Positions 1 through 4,246 of a stretch of 5,588 bases of DNA are shown one piece after another. This stretch comes from DATKZH01 sp964475955 (GTDB lineage: Bacteria; Planctomycetota; Planctomycetia; Pirellulales; Thermoguttaceae), in assembly GCA_964475955.1 (NCBI GenBank), contig CAYYZY010000305.1, positions 1 to 5,588 of the forward strand, written 5' to 3'. Every line of letters starts with the position of its first letter. Positions within the stretch are counted from its first letter, which is position 1. The notes beneath the pieces are model-generated. The model did not search any database. It was not told where the DNA came from and was given only the letters and a program-made list of their open reading frames with translations. Made by a program: the position numbers and the translations under genes.

Positions 1-101
1 GTGACGGCACCCGCTACCCTTTTGACTGGACGCCACTGCCCGTCTGCCGGTACGTTGGAGCGGCCGGCCGGGCCCGAGGCGCCCGCGTCGGCGGAGGCGC
101 C
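1..101 (+). other. Left edge and leader of the glycogen synthase fragment
   Basis: No complete gene is visible. The frame shared with the ATG at 102 is open back to the window edge, and the frame starting at base 1 is also open until a TGA at 103-105 that overlaps that ATG (ATGA). So either an upstream coding region ends here with a coupled overlap, or this is plain leader. Neither translation resembles a family I know. A TTGACT at 22-27 has no convincing -10 box at normal spacing. Confidence 0.4.
93..97 (+). promoter_or_regulatory. Shine-Dalgarno for the glycogen synthase fragment
   Basis: GGAGG lies four bases before the ATG at 102. The spacing is short but usable. It supports 102 as the start, which matters because the frame is open further upstream. 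Confidence 0.5.
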
Positions 102-302
102 ATGACCGCGACGCGCACGACCGAGCCGCCGTCCTCCGCGCCGGCCCCCGCCCCGTCGCCGGCGGCGGAAGCGTCGGGCGGGCCGGACCGCGAGGCCCTG
201 CTGTGCGAGGTCGCCTGGGAAGTCTGCCAGCAACTGGGCGGCATCTACACGGTTCTGCGGTCCAAGACCCCGGCGATGGTCGAGCGGTGGGGCGAGCGGT
301 AC
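102..302 (+). pseudogene. Glycogen synthase (GT3, eukaryote-like), N-terminal fragment only
   Basis: After a low-complexity Pro/Ala-rich leader (residues 1-30), residues 32-67 match the start of family GT3 glycogen synthases: EVAWEVCQQLGGIYTVL, then a K-x-P-AMVERWGERY segment. In the family this is the first strand and nucleotide-sugar binding loop (GGIYTV) of the N-terminal GT-B domain, in enzymes that extend glycogen from UDP-glucose. The next residues should read like LIGPY. Instead the frame turns into VHTPSPLDPAHL, which is the antisense of the 3' end of the neighbouring NYN gene. More than 500 residues of a normal enzyme are therefore missing. The frame happens to stay open to a TAG at 1254-1256, but that stretch is antisense to a real gene and is not a believable protein. 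Either the gene was cut by a rearrangement or the sequence is misjoined near base 303. The family call is firm; the cause is unknown. Confidence 0.8.
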
Positions 303-314
303 GTCCACACCCCC

Positions 315-1073
315 TCACCCCTTGACCCGGCGCACCTTGTAGTTGCCGCGGCTGTCGTCGTACTCCAGCTCGACGAGGCCTCGGGCCTTGAGATCTTCGA
401 GCAGGTCGGAGAAGCTGCCGTAGCCGTAGTATCCCTCGCTGAAGCCGGGATGCACACGGCGGATGGCCTGCTTGAGGGTCGAGCCCCAGAGCGGGTCGTA
501 GTCCTGCTCGGCGGAGGGGAGGACCTCCATCACGCGCTCGACGACCTCTTCCTTCTTGTCGTCTTCCTTCTTTCCCTTCTTCCGCGGCGTCTTCGGTTTC
601 TTGGCGGCCCGGATCAGGTCGTCGTAGTAGATGAACTCGTCGCAGTTGGCGATGAGCAGGTCGGAAGTCGAGTTCTTCACCCCGCACCCGATCACGCGGC
701 GATGGTTTTCTTTGAGCTTCGAGACCAGCGGGGAGAAGTCGCTGTCGCCGGAGAGCAGGGCGAAGGTGTCGATGTGCTCCTTCGAGTAGCAGAGGTCGAG
801 CGCGTCGACGACCATGCGGATGTCGGCGCTGTTCTTGCCGCTCATCCGGGATTGGGGGACGTCGATCAGCTCGATCCCCTGGGCGTGGAACTCGCGCACC
901 GTGTCGCGGTAGTTGTTCCAGTCGCAGTACGCCCGCTTGTAGACGAGCCGCCCCTTCTCCAACAGCCGCTTCAGCACCAACTGGATCCGGAAGTCGCCCC
1001 CCTTCATCCCGCGCACGCCGATGGCCAGGTTCTCGAAATCGACGAAGACGGCAATCAGCGGTTCTTCCGACAT
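315..1073 (-). CDS. NYN-domain (LabA/DUF88-type) putative RNase with C-terminal OST-HTH/LOTUS domain
   Basis: This 252-residue protein has no signal peptide and is expected in the cytoplasm. Residues 5-152 form an NYN domain of the PIN-like nuclease superfamily: AVFVDFEN (D12, E14), NSADIRMVVDA (D84, D90) and LLSGDSDFSPLV (D110, D112) supply the acidic residues that bind a divalent metal in this fold. A lysine-rich linker (157-175) follows. Residues about 176-250 match an OST-HTH/LOTUS domain (GSTLKQAIRRVHPGF, then GYGSFSDLLEDL), a winged-helix module that binds RNA in eukaryotic relatives. The likely role is an RNA-directed endonuclease or RNA-binding regulator; the substrate cannot be told from sequence. 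The ATG at 1073 is preceded by GGAGGGG and a plausible promoter. The gene is read convergently with the glycogen synthase fragment, whose homology ends 12 bases beyond this gene's stop codon. All key acidic residues are present, so the protein is probably active. Confidence 0.92.
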   Translation of the reverse strand: MSEEPLIAVFVDFENLAIGVRGMKGGDFRIQLVLKRLLEKGRLVYKRAYCDWNNYRDTVREFHAQGIELIDVPQSRMSGKNSADIRMVVDALDLCYSKEHIDTFALLSGDSDFSPLVSKLKENHRRVIGCGVKNSTSDLLIANCDEFIYYDDLIRAAKKPKTPRKKGKKEDDKKEEVVERVMEVLPSAEQDYDPLWGSTLKQAIRRVHPGFSEGYYGYGSFSDLLEDLKARGLVELEYDDSRGNYKVRRVKG

Positions 1074-1077
1074 GGCA

Positions 1078-1084
1078 CCCCTCC
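1078..1084 (-). promoter_or_regulatory. Shine-Dalgarno of the NYN gene
   Basis: On the minus strand GGAGGGG ends four bases before the ATG at 1073. It is a strong match and fixes the start. Confidence 0.7.
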
Positions 1085-1115
1085 AGGGCTTTGCAGGCTC
1101 GATCGTACGGCAATG

Positions 1116-1144
1116 ATTGTAACGCGGCCCGATACGGCTGAGAA
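1116..1144 (-). promoter_or_regulatory. Candidate sigma-70-type promoter of the NYN gene
   Basis: Read on the minus strand, TTCTCA (1139-1144) and TACAAT (1116-1121) are separated by exactly 17 bases. The -10 box matches consensus at five of six positions, the -35 at four of six. A start about seven bases further on would give a leader of roughly 35 bases containing the Shine-Dalgarno. It suggests the NYN gene is transcribed independently of the DUF1080 gene upstream. Prediction by eye only. Confidence 0.4.
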
Positions 1145-1252
1145 GCCGATCGCGAACCGGCAGGGTGGGGCGAGGGACCCGTCCATTACGGTTGGGATCG
1201 CGTCTTTTGCCGGCAGTGCTCGCATTGGGTTCCGGCTCGGGCGCGTATCATC

Positions 1253-1960
1253 CTAGTCCAATCGCTTCAGCCGGACGTCCTTCACCTGGACTTTCATCGG
1301 CGGGCCGCCGTGGAGTTGGATAGCGAGGATGCCCGAGCGGTGGGCCTTGCCGCGCTCGCGGTCGAGCACCTGGGAGGTGACCTGCCCGTTGATCTTGAGC
1401 GTGATGAGCGGCCCCCGGGCGACGACGTGGTACTCGTTCCAGCCGTCCTTCTTGACGTGCTCGAGCAGGGCGGCCGGCTCGGCGACGACCGTGCCGGTCC
1501 GTTTGCCCGACGGGTCGATCTCGACTTTCTGTCCCAGCGGGCCGATCACCCGGTCGGGGTTGGCCCGGTGGGAGTTGCAGTCGTAGAGGCAGCCGGTCCA
1601 CTGGTTGGCGGCGTCGAAATCGGCCTGGTAGCCGGCGACGTCCCAGTCCTCCAGCGCGCGGCTGCGGAACTGGAACCCCGAGTTGCCGCCGGTGACGCGG
1701 TAGGCGAACCGCAGCTCGAAGTCGGCCAGCTTGCCGCCGCGCCAGCGGAGGTAGGTGCACCCGACCAGCGGCTCCTCGGCGGTGGTGACGCCGGTGATCG
1801 CCCCGTCCTCGACCGACCAGAACCCCTTTTCGCCCTCCCATTGGCTGAGGTCCTTCCCGTTGAAGATCGAGACGAAGCCGTCTTCCTTCTCACCCGCCGA
1901 CGGGGCCGAGGCCAACGCGCAAACAGCCAACAAAGCGGCAACCGAGACTCTCGTGAGCAT
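1253..1960 (-). CDS. Secreted DUF1080 protein (3-keto-disaccharide hydrolase domain, PF06439-type)
   Basis: The protein has 235 residues. Residues 1-22 are a signal peptide (MLTRVSVAALLAVCALASAP...) with probable cleavage after A19 or A22; C14 is preceded by Val, so it is not a lipoprotein. Residues 28-235 are one DUF1080 jelly-roll domain: FVSIFNGKDLSQWE (29-42), the WSVEDGAITG strand, GGNSGFQFRS (91-100), GYQADFD (110-116), WNEYHVVARG (174-183) and the closing GILAIQLHGGPPMKVQVKDV (210-229). This family is heavily expanded in Planctomycetes and Bacteroidetes; characterised members act on 3-keto-glycosides, so an extracytoplasmic role in glycan breakdown is likely, but the substrate is not evident. 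The frame is open to an ATG at 2137, but those extra 59 residues cross a dispersed repeat and precede a clear signal peptide; AAAGGA at 1969-1974 supports 1960. C68, C124 and C128 could form a disulfide. No partner oxidoreductase gene is adjacent. Confidence 0.92.
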   Translation of the reverse strand: MLTRVSVAALLAVCALASAPSAGEKEDGFVSIFNGKDLSQWEGEKGFWSVEDGAITGVTTAEEPLVGCTYLRWRGGKLADFELRFAYRVTGGNSGFQFRSRALEDWDVAGYQADFDAANQWTGCLYDCNSHRANPDRVIGPLGQKVEIDPSGKRTGTVVAEPAALLEHVKKDGWNEYHVVARGPLITLKINGQVTSQVLDRERGKAHRSGILAIQLHGGPPMKVQVKDVRLKRLD

Positions 1961-1968
1961 GGGGGTGG

Positions 1969-1974
1969 TCCTTT
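1969..1974 (-). promoter_or_regulatory. Shine-Dalgarno deciding the DUF1080 start
   Basis: AAAGGA on the minus strand lies eight bases before the ATG at 1960. With the signal peptide starting at that codon, it rules out the upstream in-frame ATG at 2137. Confidence 0.65.
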
Positions 1975-2017
1975 GGTTGTCGGTTCTGGGGATCGGTTGA
2001 GTCAACGGGAAGAGGGG

Positions 2018-2033
2018 GCTCTCGCAAAGGCGC
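2018..2033 (-). repeat. Dispersed 'RKGAKAQ' repeat, inverted copy
   Basis: The minus strand reads GCGCCTTTGCGAGAGC, an exact match to the copies at 2469 and 2512, followed by a similar C-run tail. The repeat continues as GCGAAGTCGCGAAGAAAG on the plus strand to about 2050. It sits about 58 bases upstream of the DUF1080 start codon. Such G-C-G/TTTGCGAGAG repeats give spurious peptides like SRKGAKAQ and are widespread in bacterial genomes of this kind. Confidence 0.75.
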
Positions 2034-2146
2034 GAAGTCGCGAAGAAAGACGACGGAGGGTCGCTCGCGCGCGTGGTGCAACGCGGCAGAGGCGTGGTCC
2101 GATCGGGGGCGAGAGACGGTCTGCTTGCACTGTTCATACGCCGCTG

Positions 2147-2214
2147 GTAGTGACCGCATTCATGCGCTCGGAGGCCGGCCCAGACGGTCGGAATCCGATG
2201 AATCGGGTCACTAC
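2147..2214. repeat. Imperfect 68-base inverted repeat (REP-like)
   Basis: GTAGTGACC at 2147-2155 pairs perfectly with GGTCACTAC at 2206-2214. After a two-base mismatch the arms continue with ATTCAT, so about 16 of the first 20 positions match. The arms would form a long hairpin with a GC-rich loop (GGCCGGCC inside). There is no coding potential. It resembles repeated extragenic palindromes; whether it is dispersed in this genome cannot be seen here. Confidence 0.6.
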
Positions 2215-2223
2215 GAGCCCAAA

Positions 2224-2323
2224 GGACTAGGCTTTAACGGAAAACGGCCGCAGCAGGGCGATCTGTAGTCTCCGCGTGGGTGCAAGCACCCACCCTACAC
2301 GTTTCCCCCACAAAGCCTAATCC
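2224..2323. repeat. About 100-base nested inverted-repeat element (MITE- or REP-like)
   Basis: The outer arms GGACTAGGCTTT (2224-2235) and AAAGCCTAATCC (2312-2323) are complementary at 11 of 12 positions. Inside them GGAAAACG (2239-2246) pairs with CGTTTCC (2300-2306) with one extra A. At the right-centre is a perfect palindrome, GTGGGTGC-AA-GCACCCAC (2276-2293). Two nested levels of symmetry within 100 non-coding bases suggest a small folded mobile or REP-type unit. No target-site duplication is obvious. Confidence 0.55.
2276..2293. repeat. Perfect 8-bp stem hairpin inside the nested element
   Basis: GTGGGTGC (2276-2283), an AA loop, GCACCCAC (2286-2293). No T-run follows on either strand, so a classic intrinsic terminator is unlikely. 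The flanking GGGTGGGTGC-type sequence is typical of dispersed bacterial palindromes. Confidence 0.7.
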
Positions 2324-2404
2324 CGATCCGCGGCCTGGCCGGAGCCGCGAGAGGCGGCACTCCAAGCCCATCTCTCAAGCCCCCCGCTCAAAACCGGCGC
2401 GCCG

Positions 2405-2460
2405 CCCACAAAAATCCATCACCCCAAGTCACCCCCCCTTCTCTCCCAATCCTCATCTTT
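2405..2460 (+). other. C-rich, almost G-free tract
   Basis: Within these 56 bases the plus strand has a single G (2428), in a region otherwise rich in G. It consists of C-runs mixed with A and T, including eight consecutive C at 2432-2438 or thereabouts. A plus-strand transcript would resemble a Rho-utilisation site, but the flanking genes are on the other strand, so its role is open. Confidence 0.4.
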
Positions 2461-2468
2461 GCGCCTTG

Positions 2469-2484
2469 GCGCCTTTGCGAGAGC
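2469..2484 (+). repeat. Dispersed 'RKGAKAQ' repeat, direct copy 1
   Basis: GCGCCTTTGCGAGAGC followed by TTCCCCC. The repeat extends left to about 2455 (ATCTTTGCGCCTTGGC), where GCGCC-TT-GGCGC makes a small hairpin at 2461-2472. It lies just past the 3' end of the ceramidase-like gene. Confidence 0.75.
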
Positions 2485-2511
2485 TTCCCCCGCTTCTTCC
2501 CCTGCCTCTCC

Positions 2512-2527
2512 GCGCCTTTGCGAGAGC
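2512..2527 (+). repeat. Dispersed 'RKGAKAQ' repeat, direct copy 2
   Basis: A second exact copy of the 16-mer, 43 bases after copy 1, with the same C-rich tail (CTCCCCC). It ends 23 bases from the stop codon of the ceramidase-like gene. Both copies are opposite in orientation to the one at 2018-2033, so the set could bracket a large stem. Confidence 0.75.
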
Positions 2528-2550
2528 CTCCCCCTTGCCCGAACCTCGAG

Positions 2551-3918
2551 TCACGGCCCCGCGAGCAGTTCGCGGATGGCCGTCTTCATCAGGTATTCGC
2601 TGTGCGGGGCGACGCGCGAGGCGGTGGGCTCGTATCCCCCTTCGGAAAACGAGCGCTCCGTGCAGATGTAGCCCGGGCCGAGGTCGCCGTACGCCGCCAC
2701 GGCGACGACGGCGTCGGGCTTCACCTTCTGCGCGAAGAGCTGGAACTCGACCATCGACTCGCCGGGCAGGTGCAGCAGGTGCACGTCGCCGATCGACAGC
2801 AGGCTGAGGTCGATGGGGCGGTCGGCCCGCCGGGCGTAGGCGACGCGCGTGGCCGCGCGCACCCGGATACGCGTGCTCTCGTTCGGGTCGGCCATCTTCG
2901 CTCGGTTCTCCTCGACCGTGTGGCCGGGGTCGTCGCGCGCCGGGAGCACAACCGGCCGGGTTCGCCACCGAAGCCCCTCGACCGGCACGAGCCGCGTCGC
3001 CTCGGCGGCCGCCTCCATGCCGGCGTAGAGCCGGTCGGTCAGCTCCGCCCGGGCCTCGGGCGTGCGGTCGTTGTATTTGCCCATGGCCACGTCGCCCGCG
3101 CAGCCGGTGAAGTAGATCTGGAAGACGCCTTCCTTCTTTTCGAGCCGCTCGCGTGCGAAGCCGGGCACGTCGTAGCAGGTGCGGGGGTCGCCGTAGAAGC
3201 TCTGGGGATGGGTGGCGTAGTAGTGCATGCGCACCAGCGGCCGGTCGCCGTGGGCGAAAGTGATCGTCTTGACCATCGGGTCGATCACGCCCTCGGTCAT
3301 CGCCCTCAGCTCCGGGTCGGTGCAGGAGCTCATGCGCCTGCGGACCTTGCCGCCTTCGACGGGGATCCGCCGGGTGGAGGCGACCCGCTCGACCTGGGCC
3401 TGCCCCACGCCGACGCGGTCGAACGGCTCCAGGCGCTCGAGCGCCTCGCGGACCGAGTCGGCCAGGCGGTCGGTCAGGTGGTCGAGAAACCCGAAGTCGA
3501 CGTAGAGCGGCACGTCGTCGAACTCCTTGAGCAGTCGCTGGGCGTCGCCGTCGGTGTAGGGGGCCGTGTGCTGGTGGACGGTGTGAACGGCCACGTGCGC
3601 CGGCTCGACCCCCGCCGCCGACGCGAGCTTGTTGCGGAACAGCGCGTAGCTCGAATTGCACAGCCCGCACCAGTCGATCGCGCACAGCACGTAGCGAGAG
3701 CGCCCGTCGTCGAGCACGACCCCCTTGGCCAACAGGGACGTTTCCACCTCCTTGACCGGGACGACCCAGATGAGCGGATGGCCGTCCAACGGCGGCGTCG
3801 CGTCGCAGGAGAACGTGGCCAGGCGGAAGGGGCCGGGCGGGTCGGCCGCCGAAGCCGGAGAGAGGGCGAACGACAGGACGATCGCCGACAGCACGCCGAG
3901 GGGCAACGCGCGGTGCAT
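2551..3918 (-). CDS. Secreted neutral/alkaline-ceramidase-like protein (PF04734-type N-terminal domain)
   Basis: The protein has 455 residues with a signal peptide (1-24, cleavage after ASA, A24). The ceramidase-like fold starts at FSCDATPPLDGHPL (36-49, family pattern D-x-TPP-x-G). Metal-site motifs follow: HTVHQHTAP (112-120; H115 and H117 in the place of the HTHSGP histidines), HYYATHPQS (H237), LPGESMVEF (E387) and GPGYICTERSFSEGGYE (Y417 or Y429). These fit the zinc ligands His, His, Glu, Tyr of Pseudomonas neutral ceramidase. The catalytic serine motif (S-N-x-GDV in true ceramidases) reads GCAGDV at 272-277, with Gly at the Ser position. At 455 residues it also lacks the C-terminal domain of the 650-780-residue ceramidases. 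It is best called a zinc hydrolase-like relative of unknown substrate. GAGGAA at 3925-3930 supports the start. It stands alone between two long spacers. Confidence 0.88.
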   Translation of the reverse strand: MHRALPLGVLSAIVLSFALSPASAADPPGPFRLATFSCDATPPLDGHPLIWVVPVKEVETSLLAKGVVLDDGRSRYVLCAIDWCGLCNSSYALFRNKLASAAGVEPAHVAVHTVHQHTAPYTDGDAQRLLKEFDDVPLYVDFGFLDHLTDRLADSVREALERLEPFDRVGVGQAQVERVASTRRIPVEGGKVRRRMSSCTDPELRAMTEGVIDPMVKTITFAHGDRPLVRMHYYATHPQSFYGDPRTCYDVPGFARERLEKKEGVFQIYFTGCAGDVAMGKYNDRTPEARAELTDRLYAGMEAAAEATRLVPVEGLRWRTRPVVLPARDDPGHTVEENRAKMADPNESTRIRVRAATRVAYARRADRPIDLSLLSIGDVHLLHLPGESMVEFQLFAQKVKPDAVVAVAAYGDLGPGYICTERSFSEGGYEPTASRVAPHSEYLMKTAIRELLAGP

Positions 3919-3924
3919 GGGGGC

Positions 3925-3930
3925 TTCCTC
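3925..3930 (-). promoter_or_regulatory. Shine-Dalgarno of the ceramidase-like gene
   Basis: GAGGAA on the minus strand, six bases before the ATG at 3918 where the signal peptide begins. Confidence 0.65.
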
Positions 3931-4046
3931 GCTGATTCGAACCCGGTTGACGGGGCCGCCCTGCGCCGAGCGGCGCGGGTCCCGCCATCGCCGTGACGTC
4001 TACACGCCGTGCCTCATCACGATAGCCGACGGGGCGGGCGCATGCA

Positions 4047-4112
4047 AACCGTCCGCAGGCCCGATCGTGATTGGGCAGGGACCAACCGTAGGCCCGATCG
4101 TGATCGGGCAGG
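4047..4112. repeat. Two tandem repeat units, each carrying a GATC-centred palindrome
   Basis: Unit 1 (4047-4079) and unit 2 (4084-4112) share AACCGT, then AGGCCCGATCGTGAT, then GGGCAGG. Unit 1 has four extra bases (CCGC) after AACCGT. Unit 2 holds a perfect palindrome, GCCCGATC-GT-GATCGGGC (4092-4109). Unit 1 (4059-4076) differs by one base, C to T, which leaves a G-T wobble if folded as RNA. Confidence 0.75.
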
Positions 4113-4177
4113 AGCGCGTTCACCGAGGCGTTCGTCCGGAGTGTCGTCCTACGATGCCGCATCGACGAGTCGGACAG

Positions 4178-4205
4178 TGCCGAATCAGGAATGCCGAATC
4201 AGGAA
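4178..4205. repeat. Tandem 14-mer, two perfect copies plus a degenerate third
   Basis: TGCCGAATCAGGAA occurs at 4178-4191 and 4192-4205. A third partial copy (TGCCGGATCACGAT, 4206-4219) runs into the palindrome at 4207-4224. It is short enough to vary in copy number by slippage. Confidence 0.8.
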
Positions 4206-4206
4206 T

Positions 4207-4224
4207 GCCGGATCACGATCCGGC
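4207..4224 (-). repeat. Perfect palindrome just downstream of the cyclophilin gene
   Basis: GCCGGATC-AC-GATCCGGC, 22 bases past the stop codon of the cyclophilin gene on the minus strand. It could stall RNA polymerase or protect the 3' end, but no U-run follows, so it is not a standard intrinsic terminator. It has the same plan as the palindromes at 4059 and 4092. Confidence 0.65.
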
Positions 4225-4246
4225 CACGTGCGCGGCACGGCCGGGT

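Larger units (their letters stand above)
1961..2550. other. 590-base non-coding spacer rich in repeats
   Basis: No credible gene is present between the DUF1080 start and the ceramidase-like stop. It holds one inverted and two direct copies of a 16-base repeat, an imperfect inverted repeat (2147-2214), a nested inverted-repeat element (2224-2323) and a nearly G-free tract (2405-2460). Open frames through it simply translate the repeats. A TTGACT on the minus strand at 2000-2005 could be a -35 box for the DUF1080 gene, but no matching -10 is seen. Confidence 0.75.
3919..4246. other. 328-base non-coding spacer with palindromes and tandem repeats
   Basis: No gene is supported here. It contains a small hairpin in the ceramidase-like leader (GCGCCG-AG-CGGCGC, 3963-3976), two tandem units with palindromes (4047-4112), a tandem 14-mer (4178-4205) and a third palindrome (4207-4224). 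No strong promoter for the ceramidase-like gene stands out. Confidence 0.7.

Noticed and set aside
22..56. Promoter for the glycogen synthase fragment (TTGACT at 22-27)
   Set aside because: No -10-like hexamer occurs at 16-18 bases; TACGTT lies 23 bases away.
303..1256. Open plus-strand frame continuing the glycogen synthase start as a 384-residue protein
   Set aside because: From 315 onward it is exactly antisense to the NYN gene, which has clear domains; the translation is Val/Leu/Asp-rich with no family resemblance. High GC keeps antisense frames open.
1958..1999. Lipoprotein signal in the DUF1080 or cyclophilin protein
   Set aside because: The cysteines in both signal peptides follow Val, not Gly/Ala/Ser, so the lipobox is not satisfied.
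1961..2137. N-terminal extension of the DUF1080 protein to the ATG at 2137
   Set aside because: The extra 59 residues translate a dispersed repeat and precede an obvious signal peptide; the Shine-Dalgarno is at 1969-1974.
2518..3996. 492-residue plus-strand frame opposite the ceramidase-like gene
   Set aside because: Its Val/Asp/Arg/Gly-rich composition is typical of antisense in GC-rich DNA; there is no recognisable domain or start signal.
2453..4162. 569-residue minus-strand frame over the ceramidase-like gene
   Set aside because: It is Arg/Pro/Gly-rich, ends in the RKGAKAQ repeat peptide and overlaps a gene with a signal peptide and recognised motifs.
4047..4224. CRISPR array
   Set aside because: The repeated units are only two or three, of unequal length, with spacers too short and no cas genes nearby.
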